A DNA stretch of 5,665 bases from Candidatus Yanofskybacteria bacterium RIFCSPHIGHO2_02_FULL_50_12 (GCA_001794525.1 MGJZ01000022.1:1-5665); one strand, 5' to 3'; shown: positions 1 through 4,742, numbered from the stretch's first letter. A program made the numbers and translations. Notes: a model not told the origin generated them from the sequence alone.

Positions 1-258
1 GAAATATACGAGAAAGCCACGATTGATGAGAAGCGGTTACTGTTTACTCAAGTTTTTACGAACATCACTCAAAACAGGCTTGAAATAAACCCTTTGTACA
101 CATTAGCGGCTGAATACTTGGCAAAGTGGGTGCCGAAGCTAAATGAGAATTACGAACTCGCAGAAAAGCACACTACAAAAGGAAAAGAAGTGGTTTTTGC
201 CACTTCCAATCCCGTCTTGTGCGCCCCCTGGGACTCGAACCCAGAACCTTATCCTTAA
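1..258 (+). CDS. C-terminal tail of a probable serine site-specific recombinase (5' partial)
   Basis: An open frame enters at base 1 and stays open for 85 codons to a TAA at 256-258. The first 50 or so residues (EKATIDEKRLLFTQVF, then NPLYTLAAEYL) resemble the far C-terminal end of large serine recombinases of CPR and Firmicutes type, where a helix with an 'EKR.L...VF.N' pattern is followed by a line like 'PF..LAE'. The catalytic and zinc-ribbon parts lie outside the window, so the assignment rests on a short tail and is moderate. The last 35 or so codons are odd: they run through an intrinsic terminator of the opposite strand (187-206) and into the antisense of tRNA-Lys (220-293), where the stop falls. 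The native C-terminus probably ended earlier and the present stop is provided by the tRNA. An integrase abutting a tRNA gene suggests integration at that tRNA. Confidence 0.55.
   Translation, partial: EIYEKATIDEKRLLFTQVFTNITQNRLEINPLYTLAAEYLAKWVPKLNENYELAEKHTTKGKEVVFATSNPVLCAPWDSNPEPYP
187..206 (-). terminator. Intrinsic terminator of the tRNA-Lys unit
   Basis: On the minus strand a perfect 7-bp stem (GAAGUGG/CCACUUC) with a 6-nt loop is followed at once by UUUUCCUUUU. It lies 13 nt past the 3' end of tRNA-Lys, where a tRNA operon would stop. It also lies inside the open frame of the plus-strand recombinase tail. Confidence 0.75.
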
Positions 259-293
259 GAGGGATCTGCTGCTACCAATTGAGCTAGGGGCGC
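220..293 (-). tRNA. tRNA-Lys(CUU)
   Basis: Read on the minus strand, a 7-bp acceptor (GCGCCCC/GGGGCGC), discriminator A at 220, T arm CUGGG/CCCAG with loop UUCGAGU, and anticodon loop CUCUUAA can be seen. The anticodon CUU is at 257-259, which is lysine. CCA is not encoded. Two irregularities stand out: the D stem GCUC pairs with only three bases of its partner and the D loop has an extra G, and the top pair of the anticodon stem is G x A. Position 33 is U and position 37 is A, as expected. It lies 8 nt after the stop of the HTH gene and is followed by a terminator, so it is probably co-transcribed with that gene and tRNA-Arg. A recombinase frame overlaps its antisense. Confidence 0.88.
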
Positions 294-301
294 ATATGTT
301 T

Positions 302-1024
302 TTAAAGATTTACGGGCCGCTTAACTTCTCTTAAAGATTGCCATCGCTGCTGCACGAGCCCCACTTTTGCGTCTGTTCTTAAGGCTGCAGTTATCCACCC
401 GAATATCCGATGTTTAACGTCGGTGCTTTTTGGAATCTCTATTTTTATCGTTCCGTAATATAAATTATTCTTTTTAAACCCGGTGCTTACCGGCTTCACA
501 AAACTTTTGCCAAAATTCTCTACTGGGATGCCGGTCAACTCTGACCAGAACTTTTTAATTGCTTTGTCATCTTGCTGGGAATAGATATTGAGCCGAGCCT
601 TCAAGTTATTTGAAGAAATGTTGAACATTGCTTCGATCCACCTTACCATGAAATAGATGAGATGCGGGTCGGAGTTCGTCACTTCACACATCCCACGCTT
701 GCTTCCCTCTGCCCAGTAAAGAGCTGCACCCATGAGACGCAAGACATCCGGTGATAAAGGGATAGATACCTCGCGTTCTGCTGTTTTGATAATCTCATCA
801 ACTTCTCGTTTTCTTCGTTCCCTCTGGCTTTGCGTCCCTAAGGACAATACCTGAATTTGCTTTGAGTATAGTCGAGCTCTTTGTTCGGGCCTGAGCTCAA
901 TGTCCTTGAGCCATAAACTTAACGAACTTTTTGCTACGCCAATATGCTTCCTGATCTCGTTATAGCTCAAACCTTTCAGTCGTAGTGCCACCGCTTTCTT
1001 TTGTAATTCCGTCAGTGCTTTCAT
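302..1024 (-). CDS. HTH protein with LAGLIDADG-like segment (tRNA-adjacent paralogue 1)
   Basis: A 240-aa protein of unknown function. Residues about 5-40 form a helix-turn-helix (LKGLSYNEIRKHIGVAKSSL), of the type seen in resolvases and transposases. A charged linker follows. Residues 98-130 read GAALYWAEGSKR, then TNSDPHLI, a layout like the LAGLIDADG fold (a 'GxxxGDGs' helix, a strand, then 'SxDpxLi'). Residues 155-195 (KKFWSELTGIP, YGTIKIEI) are shared with the paralogue at 3910-4605. I placed the start at 1024 because this aligns with the paralogue and an extended -10 (TGGTATACT, 1032-1040) ends only 7 nt upstream. An upstream in-frame TTG at 1078 would lie before that promoter. The TAA is 8 nt from tRNA-Lys and the start is 59 nt from tRNA-Arg. 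It could be a DNA-binding regulator or a free-standing homing-type protein; catalysis is not shown. Confidence 0.8.
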   Translation of the reverse strand: MKALTELQKKAVALRLKGLSYNEIRKHIGVAKSSLSLWLKDIELRPEQRARLYSKQIQVLSLGTQSQRERRKREVDEIIKTAEREVSIPLSPDVLRLMGAALYWAEGSKRGMCEVTNSDPHLIYFMVRWIEAMFNISSNNLKARLNIYSQQDDKAIKKFWSELTGIPVENFGKSFVKPVSTGFKKNNLYYGTIKIEIPKSTDVKHRIFGWITAALRTDAKVGLVQQRWQSLREVKRPVNL

Positions 1025-1031
1025 ACAACCG

Positions 1032-1040
1032 AGTATACCA
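1032..1040 (-). promoter_or_regulatory. Extended -10 promoter giving a near-leaderless HTH mRNA
   Basis: TGGTATACT on the minus strand fits an extended -10 box. Only 7 nt separate it from the ATG at 1024, so transcription would begin at or beside the start codon. No good -35 is seen. The same arrangement precedes the paralogue at 4605. Confidence 0.6.
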
Positions 1041-1083
1041 CATATAAAAGGTGAACTAAAAGTTGTTAATGTCCACAATGCTG

Positions 1084-1155
1084 TGCGCCCGGAGGGAATC
1101 GAACCCCCACCAGCAGATTCGAAGTCTGCTACTCTATCCGTTGAGCTACGGGCGC
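1084..1155 (-). tRNA. tRNA-Arg(UCG)
   Basis: On the minus strand it has acceptor GCGCCCG/CGGGCGC, D arm with GCUC paired to GAGU, anticodon stem GCAGA/UCUGC around loop CUUCGAA, and T arm GGGGG/CCCUC with loop UUCGAUU. The anticodon UCG (1120-1122) reads CGA, arginine. The discriminator is A (1084) and CCA is not encoded. Its 3' end is followed by the promoter of the HTH gene. Confidence 0.93.
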
Positions 1156-1174
1156 AAGGCTAATAAGTGTAAAT

Positions 1175-1202
1175 ATAATACTAGAAAAATTGGATCCTGT
1201 AA
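1175..1202 (-). promoter_or_regulatory. Possible promoter for tRNA-Arg
   Basis: On the minus strand TTACAG (1197-1202) and TATTAT (1175-1180) are 16 nt apart, and the tRNA-Arg 5' end lies 19 nt further on. The boxes are imperfect in an AT-rich stretch, so this is a weak call. Confidence 0.35.
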
Positions 1203-1233
1203 ATAAAAAAAGAGACCAGCAACTGCTGGTCTC
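1201..1233 (-). terminator. Strong intrinsic terminator of the 98-aa gene
   Basis: On the minus strand a perfect 9-bp stem (GAGACCAGC/GCTGGTCTC, loop AGTT, 1212-1233) is followed by UUUUUUUAUUU (1201-1211). It lies about 70 nt after the stop of the 98-aa gene and ends its transcript just before the tRNA-Arg promoter region. Confidence 0.88.
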
Positions 1234-1265
1234 CACGCTACCAGGTTCGCACATTGCCTAGCGTG
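1234..1265 (-). other. Hairpin in the 3' untranslated part of the 98-aa gene
   Basis: CACGCTA (1234-1240) and TAGCGTG (1259-1265) form a perfect 7-bp stem directly before the terminator. With the terminator it gives the transcript a two-hairpin end. It may stabilise the mRNA or belong to a small 3' RNA; neither is shown. Confidence 0.4.
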
Positions 1266-1302
1266 TGCCGGCTCTATCTCCGGTTTGCACCCCACACTCT
1301 GG

Positions 1303-1599
1303 CTAGTCGGGGCCGTAATTTACATCTCTTTCATATGTGTAAGCATCCTCCAAAATATGCAGATTGAGGGTTCGCACTCCAGGTTTTCTGTTTCCCACAC
1401 GCTCAACGGTATAGAACCGACGTGGTATAGGCCCCAAAAGAGACTTCCAACCCTGTTTCCGCAGCTTGTAAAGGCCGTCGGCGAGTGCGATTCCGTGAGC
1501 ATTGAGTTCGGCCCCATCTTTAGGGGCAACACGAACTTTCGCGGTCCAGCGGAGCCGTGGTCCGATCCCGACTAGAATGTCGTGCATTATTCCCCCCAT
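1303..1599 (-). CDS. 98-aa protein of unknown function
   Basis: I do not recognise this protein. It is basic and soluble-looking, with no signal peptide or membrane segment, and has blocks such as VGIGPRLRWTAKVRVAPKDG and IPRRFYTVERVGNRKPG. The gene is nonetheless convincing. GGAAGG lies 5 nt before the ATG at 1599, a TTGACA-17-TATCGT promoter lies upstream, and a strong terminator follows the TAG. A second ATG four codons in has a run of G in front of it and could also serve. It leaves divergently from the 72-aa gene, with the two promoters overlapping. Both are more GC-rich than the tRNA-linked HTH genes, which may mean a different origin. Confidence 0.7.
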   Translation of the reverse strand: MGGIMHDILVGIGPRLRWTAKVRVAPKDGAELNAHGIALADGLYKLRKQGWKSLLGPIPRRFYTVERVGNRKPGVRTLNLHILEDAYTYERDVNYGPD

Positions 1600-1616
1600 C
1601 CAATCCTTCCGTTTTT

Positions 1617-1645
1617 ACGATATCATTCAAACACTTGCGTGTCAA
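1617..1645 (-). promoter_or_regulatory. Promoter of the 98-aa gene (TTGACA-17-TATCGT)
   Basis: On the minus strand a consensus -35 TTGACA (1640-1645) is followed after 17 nt by TATCGT (1617-1622), which is preceded by TGA as in an extended -10. The Shine-Dalgarno sequence lies 7 nt downstream of the -10, so the leader is very short. It overlaps the plus-strand promoter by 11 bp. Confidence 0.7.
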
Positions 1646-1663
1646 TGAGTTTTGTGGTATGGT
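1635..1663 (+). promoter_or_regulatory. Promoter of the 72-aa gene (TTGCGT-17-TATGGT)
   Basis: TTGCGT (1635-1640), a 17-nt spacer and TATGGT (1658-1663) preceded by TGG make a sigma70-type extended -10 promoter. It is followed by GGAGG at 1671-1675 and the ATG at 1682, so the leader is short. Its -35 shares base 1640 with the -35 of the divergent promoter. Confidence 0.65.
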
Positions 1664-1681
1664 TTTGAACGGAGGATTGAC

Positions 1682-1900
1682 ATGAGCGGTTCAACAAAGG
1701 GTGCGGTGACGGCGTGCATCGTTCTCCTGCTACTTGCGGCAACGGTGCAGTCTGGCCTGGTCATTTTTTACGCCGACGAGGCAGTTCAGCTGAAGCTGCC
1801 GATCACGACGGCCCTACACAGTATCGGGATCCTCAGCTCAGCCGTGATGTTCGTAGTCGCGGCATTCCTGTCCACCGTGGTTCGTCACGAGGTGAAATAA
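1682..1900 (+). CDS. Small two-helix membrane protein (72 aa)
   Basis: A 72-aa protein of unknown function that would sit in the cytoplasmic membrane. A hydrophobic helix spans about residues 8-28 (rich in I, V, L and A), a polar loop with DEAVQLKLP follows, and a second helix spans about 44-66; the tail is RHEVK. The basic residues at both ends suggest N-in, C-in. The start at 1682 is chosen because GGAGG lies exactly 6 nt before it and the promoter -10 ends at 1663. An in-frame ATG at 1652 lies upstream of the -10 and cannot be on that transcript. No family is recognised. It is divergent from the 98-aa gene and 180 nt upstream of the 110-aa gene. Confidence 0.7.
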   Translation: MSGSTKGAVTACIVLLLLAATVQSGLVIFYADEAVQLKLPITTALHSIGILSSAVMFVVAAFLSTVVRHEVK

Positions 1901-1958
1901 CCGGCTAACGGAAAATCGTCCGTTCGTCTTCGCCATTCGCAAGGTGAGCTAGTTCTTC

Positions 1959-1979
1959 GGGCGAGTTGTTAACTCGCCC
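1959..1979 (+). terminator. Hairpin after the 72-aa gene, possible weak terminator
   Basis: GGGCGAGTT and AACTCGCCC form a perfect 9-bp stem with a 3-nt loop, 58 nt after the TAA. A T run (TTTTT) comes only 11 nt after the stem, so termination may be partial. The rest of the 180-nt gap holds no convincing promoter for the next gene. Confidence 0.45.
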
Positions 1980-2080
1980 CTCCGTCAAAGTTTTTAAGTA
2001 ATTGAAAATTTTTACGGGACAGAATTGCTCTGTTCTATGTTCTTCACATCAACTCTGCATAGCGGAGAGGAAGGATAGAT

Positions 2081-2413
2081 ATGGTTTCAGCAAGATTGCA
2101 GTGGTCACCGACATTCGAAGTCGGTCAGAGGTCCAAGTTGGATTCGGTCTATGTCGATACCACGGTGCCGGCCGTTCCCGTTTCGGGCCAAACGCTCTGG
2201 GTTCGAGCCTACAACAGGACCGAGGACGACTCGTGGGAAGAGCTCGGGGATCGTTACGCCTTCCATATTGGCAAAGTGGAGTACTTCCTCGAAGGCGTCG
2301 GTAATCCCATCGAGGTGATAGTCACACTCAGGCTCGATAACCAAGGTCAGGAATTCGAGGAACATGTTCTCGATGTTCTCCTTCAGAAGTATGGTTGGAA
2401 AGCAGACGAATAA
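2081..2413 (+). CDS. 110-aa acidic protein of unknown function
   Basis: I do not recognise the family. The protein is acidic and looks soluble, with alternating hydrophobic stretches that suggest beta structure (KLDSVYVDTTV, GQTLWVRAYNR, DRYAFHIGKVEYFL, PIEVIVTLRLD) and a C-terminal helix (EFEEHVLDVLLQKYGW). It has no signal peptide or membrane segment. The start is supported by AGGAAGG ending 6 nt before the ATG, with a 6-bp hairpin (2053-2067) touching the Shine-Dalgarno sequence. An intrinsic terminator follows the TAA by 24 nt. Base composition resembles the 72-aa and 98-aa genes. An antisense frame covers much of it but has no start signals. Confidence 0.7.
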   Translation: MVSARLQWSPTFEVGQRSKLDSVYVDTTVPAVPVSGQTLWVRAYNRTEDDSWEELGDRYAFHIGKVEYFLEGVGNPIEVIVTLRLDNQGQEFEEHVLDVLLQKYGWKADE

Positions 2414-2437
2414 CTGATGTCTGAAGGACCCCGCGTC

Positions 2438-2471
2438 AAGCGTTACGGAAACATCGTGGCGCTTTTCTTTT
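2438..2471 (+). terminator. Intrinsic terminator of the 110-aa gene
   Basis: A 10-bp stem (2438-2447 with 2455-2464, two G.U pairs) with loop GAAACAU is followed by UUCUUUU (2465-2471). It lies 24 nt after the stop codon. Confidence 0.75.
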
Positions 2472-2475
2472 GCCA

Positions 2476-2499
2476 AACGGCTCAACCCGTTGAGCCGTT
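2476..2499. other. Extra hairpin between convergent terminators
   Basis: AACGGCTCAA and TTGAGCCGTT form a perfect 10-bp stem with loop CCCG. Neither strand has a U run after it, so it is not a standard terminator. It lies between the terminator of the 110-aa gene and that of the 3D-domain gene, and may be a backup block or a barrier to readthrough. Confidence 0.5.
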
Positions 2500-2533
2500 G
2501 AAAAATCTACACTTCCGCTCATTCTATTATAAC

Positions 2534-2564
2534 AAAACCCGTTCGCCTTAGGCGAACGGGTTTT
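2534..2564 (-). terminator. Intrinsic terminator of the 3D-domain gene
   Basis: AAAACCCGTTCGCC (2534-2547) and its complement (2551-2564) form a perfect 14-bp stem with a 3-nt loop, 4 nt after the stop codon. On the minus strand it ends in UUUUGUUAUAA. The A/U-rich base makes it usable in both directions. Confidence 0.85.
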
Positions 2565-2568
2565 AGGT

Positions 2569-3114
2569 TTACGAGACAATCTCGATGGTCACCGTCTTGC
2601 GGCCGAACTGCTTGGCAGCCTCACGGGACGAGAACCAGATGTCGACATTGTGCCAATATCTCTTGTTCATACGGTCCTCGACAATAAAGATTTTATCGCC
2701 ATAGATTTCCGGAATCTTGATTGCGGTACCGAACGGCAAGAAGTTCGCGGCTACGATACCGTCGCGGACATAGGTGCCCTTGGCGGTAATAAACGGCGTG
2801 CTGTCGGTTTGGTCAGGAGTCGAAGAGTAAGCGGAAGCGGAAACCAGGAAGGTTTTTACTTTGGTCTTCGGTTTCGCTTTACTGGTTGCTGGATTGGTGA
2901 CCGAAGCGACTGCCGTAGCTTCAAGAGCCATGGCTTTCACCGGCTCAAAGGAGAAGCCTTGGATGTCCTGGTAGAGTGAATCAAATGACCAAGCTTGGTT
3001 GTTCGATTCCTCGACAGATTCATTCGTCCAGTTAAAGAGCGCGGCATCGGCCGGAACGGCCGTGGCAAGGTTGAATGCTATTACCGAAAGGGCAATAGCG
3101 GTCATTTGTTTCAT
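2569..3114 (-). CDS. Secreted 3D-domain protein, probable cell-wall-acting
   Basis: Numbered from the upstream ATG at 3120, the 183-aa frame starts with a signal peptide (MKQ, then a hydrophobic stretch to about residue 26, cleavage probably after ADA), a low-complexity linker with a KAKPKTKVK patch, and a 3D domain at about 93-182. The domain shows SAYSSTPDQTDSTP, GIVAANFLPFGT, IFIVEDRMNKRYWHNVDIWF and the closing FGRKTVTIEIV. 3D domains are named for three aspartates and occur in wall hydrolases and lytic transglycosylases such as MltA. Two are present (D149, D160); the first position is N126. I prefer the second ATG (3114): an AGG lies 9 nt before it, against 3 nt for the first, but this is uncertain. 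The gene is expressed alone from a strong promoter through a folded leader and ends in a terminator. The wall role comes from the family, not from direct evidence. Confidence 0.85.
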   Translation of the reverse strand: MKQMTAIALSVIAFNLATAVPADAALFNWTNESVEESNNQAWSFDSLYQDIQGFSFEPVKAMALEATAVASVTNPATSKAKPKTKVKTFLVSASAYSSTPDQTDSTPFITAKGTYVRDGIVAANFLPFGTAIKIPEIYGDKIFIVEDRMNKRYWHNVDIWFSSREAAKQFGRKTVTIEIVS

Positions 3115-3120
3115 ATACAT

Positions 3121-3214
3121 GAGCCTAGATGGAGTAGTCGTGAAGGGACTTTTTAGGCAACAAAAAACGGCCTACTAAGCCATTAATCGACAGAGACTAC
3201 TCGTATTAGGTTAT
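3121..3214 (-). promoter_or_regulatory. Structured 5' leader RNA of the 3D-domain gene
   Basis: Transcription predicted from about 3214 gives a leader of about 90 nt that folds well. CCUA pairs with UAGG (3207-3210/3124-3127). After a 4 x 4 internal loop, GAGUAGUC pairs with GACUACUC (3195-3202/3132-3139). Inside is a long hairpin: 3177-3181 with 3146-3151 (one bulge), an internal loop, then UAGGC with GCCUA (3170-3174/3154-3158) and an 11-nt loop rich in U. It matches no riboswitch I know. It may set mRNA stability, respond to a ligand or be bound by a protein. Confidence 0.5.
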
Positions 3215-3247
3215 GCTATAAGTATATCAAATCCTGCCTAAAAAGTC
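3147..3247. repeat. Perfect 13-bp inverted repeat around the 3D-gene promoter
   Basis: The 13-mer at 3147-3159 (GACTTTTTAGGCA) recurs in perfect reverse complement at 3235-3247. The outer arm covers part of the -35 and spacer of the promoter; the inner arm lies in the leader RNA, in the 3' side of its central hairpin. The 75-bp gap is too large for a simple operator, but looping or a remnant of an element is possible. Confidence 0.6.
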
Positions 3248-3249
3248 AA
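3221..3249 (-). promoter_or_regulatory. Strong promoter of the 3D-domain gene (TTGACT-17-TATACT)
   Basis: On the minus strand TTGACT (3244-3249) is followed after 17 nt by TATACT (3221-3226) with TGA before it. The block TGATATACTTATAG is identical to that in front of the HTH gene at 4605. It is one of the best promoters in the window. Confidence 0.85.
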
Positions 3250-3308
3250 TGGCCCAAAAAGGGCCTAAAACCTTACTATTTAGGGGTCTTTTTAAGCCTT
3301 AGACCCCT
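3250..3308 (-). terminator. Two hairpins at the end of the membrane-protein gene
   Basis: AGGGGTCT (3282-3289) and AGACCCCT (3301-3308) form a perfect 8-bp stem that encloses the stop codon. GGCCC and GGGCC (3251-3255/3261-3265) form a second stem with a 5-nt loop, followed on the minus strand by AUUGACUUUUU. Neither has a U run directly at its base, so they form a weak or combined terminator at best. Confidence 0.4.
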
Positions 3309-3832
3309 GGAAAAGGTTCAAAAAACTCCTTGCTTGCGGCTAAAACTGGATCGTTGCGGACATGCCTTTTTCTTGAAAAGTGAGCCTGCCACATATTCAT
3401 GCCGGTTTCGGCAGAGATCAAAAGGAGGAACAAAGCTGCAAGAATCAACACGCCGTCATAGCTGAATCGGGCGGCTGTTTCGTCGGTGAGGTGAAGCCAA
3501 AAACCAAATTCATCAAAAACCAAACCTAAACCAAATCCATAAAGCAGAGAAATCAAATAGCGATCGCGCGGCGAACTATTAGCTAGCGCCAGATAGCCAG
3601 CAATAGCAAGAATAAAGATACCATAGGCGTAATGATGGATGTGAAGATCTTCGACAACCTGGATATAGAAAGTCGGGTCAATATGGCTGATAAGCCGGGC
3701 AATGACGAAGGTAAGCAAAAATGCAACCGAAATCGGGAATAAGAGATGGAGATAGACGCCGTTATCCTTTCGAGCGATTTTACGCTCGAGATTCCGCTGG
3801 CGGGTAATCTTTGCAAATAAACTGATCAGCAT
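3299..3832 (-). CDS. Integral membrane protein with DLHIHHYAYG motif
   Basis: A 177-aa protein of unknown function with about four membrane helices (about 28-48, 68-86, 94-112 and 125-142). The N-terminal tail is basic (FAKITRQRNLERKIARK) and would lie inside. Two motifs stand out: DLHIHHYAYG (62-71) and GFGLGLVFDEFGFWLHL (99-115). Histidines and acidic residues at the ends of helices could bind metal or be catalytic. I have an impression of similar unnamed membrane proteins elsewhere in bacteria. The start at 3832 is the only ATG, GTG or TTG before the first helix. Longer readings would begin inside tRNA-Gly. That ATG lies one base after the tRNA discriminator, with no Shine-Dalgarno, so the message is probably released by tRNA 3' processing. 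It follows the HTH gene and tRNA-Gly in one transcript. Confidence 0.75.
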   Translation of the reverse strand: MLISLFAKITRQRNLERKIARKDNGVYLHLLFPISVAFLLTFVIARLISHIDPTFYIQVVEDLHIHHYAYGIFILAIAGYLALANSSPRDRYLISLLYGFGLGLVFDEFGFWLHLTDETAARFSYDGVLILAALFLLLISAETGMNMWQAHFSRKRHVRNDPVLAASKEFFEPFPGV

Positions 3833-3833
3833 G

Positions 3834-3904
3834 AGCGGGTAAGGGGAGTCGAACCCCTGTCTTAATCTTGGCAAGATCATGTAATACCGTTATACCATAC
3901 CCGC
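3834..3904 (-). tRNA. tRNA-Gly(GCC)
   Basis: On the minus strand it has acceptor GCGGGUA/UACCCGC, anticodon stem UGAUC/GAUUA with loop UUGCCAA, and T arm AGGGG/CCCCU with loop UUCGACU. The anticodon GCC is at 3870-3872. The discriminator is U (3834), as is usual for glycine in bacteria. CCA is not encoded. Its 5' end is 5 nt after the stop of the HTH gene, and its 3' end is one base before the ATG of the membrane-protein gene. It is therefore wedged between two genes of the same strand and probably cut out of their common transcript. Confidence 0.93.
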
Positions 3905-3909
3905 AAGTT

Positions 3910-4605
3910 CTAAATATTCTTTGTAATTCCAGAAATAAGACCCATAATCTTATGATAGAGACCCGTGTCGTTCACTGATATTTGAACTACACCAAAGGGC
4001 AATGAGTTGTATGGTTTCTTGCCCTGACTGGAGATACTTACTGTTTGAAGAGTCTTTTGGAAATTACTAAAAGGAATTCTACACGTTTTTTGCCAAAAGC
4101 TCAAGATATATGCCTCGTCTTGGTGCTCAAAGACTCTCACCCATATTTTTATCTTTTCATCCGGTACAGAGCATATCTCTCGAAGAAATCTAATAAATAT
4201 ACAAACAAGATTTGGATCCGAATTGGTAAGAGAAACTCGGTGAGAGGTGACGGGTTTACCATTGCGCATGATTGGCCGTTTATACCCCTCCGCCCAATAA
4301 AGGCCCGCGCCTATTACTAGTAAGTCTCTTAAGCTTAGCTTACCTATTAGTTTTTCACCGACAGTCCTAGATTCTTTTGCACGGCTTTCTGCCAAAAGTG
4401 TCTGATTTTTATTTCTAGCCATAAGTCCTTTTAACGATCCGGCATGGACCCGACTCTTAAGTCTGGCGCTAGCTTCTTCAGGTAACTCTAAAGCAGAAAA
4501 CCAGGCCGATAGAGTGCTTTTAGGTACCTTAAGCCGAGCCGATATTTCATTATAGCTCCGGCCCTGTATGCGCAATTTGTAAGCAGTAAATTTATCAGTC
4601 CTCAC
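3910..4605 (-). CDS. HTH protein with LAGLIDADG-like segment (tRNA-adjacent paralogue 2)
   Basis: A 231-aa relative of the protein at 302-1024. Shared blocks lie at matching places: HTH at 5-40 (RIQGRSYNEISARLKVPKST, then LSAWFSALEL), GAGLYWAEGYKR (99-110), TNSDPNLV (127-134), HQDEAYILSFWQKTCRIPFSNF (161-182) and FGVVQISV (204-211). GA-x-LYWAEG-x-KR falls at residues 99-110 in both. An insert of about 12 residues separates the AEG motif from the NSDP motif. The C-terminus is shorter and ends soon after MGLISG. The start is GTG, 6 nt after the -10 box TATACT, so the mRNA is probably leaderless. The TAG is 5 nt from tRNA-Gly. Function is unknown; a DNA-binding regulator or homing-type protein is suggested by the domains and tRNA neighbourhood. 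Confidence 0.8.
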   Translation of the reverse strand: MRTDKFTAYKLRIQGRSYNEISARLKVPKSTLSAWFSALELPEEASARLKSRVHAGSLKGLMARNKNQTLLAESRAKESRTVGEKLIGKLSLRDLLVIGAGLYWAEGYKRPIMRNGKPVTSHRVSLTNSDPNLVCIFIRFLREICSVPDEKIKIWVRVFEHQDEAYILSFWQKTCRIPFSNFQKTLQTVSISSQGKKPYNSLPFGVVQISVNDTGLYHKIMGLISGITKNI

Positions 4606-4607
4606 CC

Positions 4608-4742
4608 TATAAGTATATCACAGCAGTACAACTTAAGTTTGGAAAAGTGGATATGTGCATGTTGATAGTTTTTGATACTTTCTGAACCAGTGTACTTATA
4701 GGTATATATCAGCAGTCCAACTTTAAATTTAAAAAGTGGATA
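4608..4742. repeat. Diverged direct repeat carrying the HTH promoter (two 46-bp copies)
   Basis: Positions 4608-4653 and 4697-4742 align without gaps, with 37 of 46 bases the same by hand count. Both are followed shortly by TGTGCAT. The first copy holds the working -10 of the HTH gene; in the second that box has decayed to TATACC. This suggests duplication of the promoter region, or the leftover start of a lost second gene copy. Otherwise the gap 4606-4777 holds nothing I can name. Confidence 0.55.
4612..4620 (-). promoter_or_regulatory. Extended -10 promoter of HTH paralogue 2
   Basis: TGATATACT on the minus strand, followed by TATAGG and then the GTG start, leaves 6 nt between the -10 and the start codon. 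No good -35 is seen. It lies in the first copy of a direct repeat. Confidence 0.65.

Noticed and set aside
143..334. Plus-strand 63-codon frame over tRNA-Lys
   Set aside because: It lies mostly on the antisense of tRNA-Lys and its flanks, has no ribosome site, and overlaps the better recombinase frame.
1285..1599. Other frames over the 98-aa gene on both strands (plus 1285-1575, minus 1320-1532)
   Set aside because: They lack ribosome sites and promoters, whereas the frame at 1303-1599 has both and a terminator.
2105..2485. Minus-strand 126-codon frame
   Set aside because: It is antisense to the 110-aa gene, which has a good Shine-Dalgarno and a terminator, while this frame crosses that terminator.
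3121..3214. c-di-AMP (ydaO) riboswitch upstream of the wall-protein gene
   Set aside because: The gene type would suit it, but the leader shows none of the conserved ydaO sequence blocks I know and is too short.
4045..4320. Plus-strand 91-codon frame
   Set aside because: It is the antisense shadow of the HTH/LAGLIDADG-like gene, which is conserved with its paralogue.
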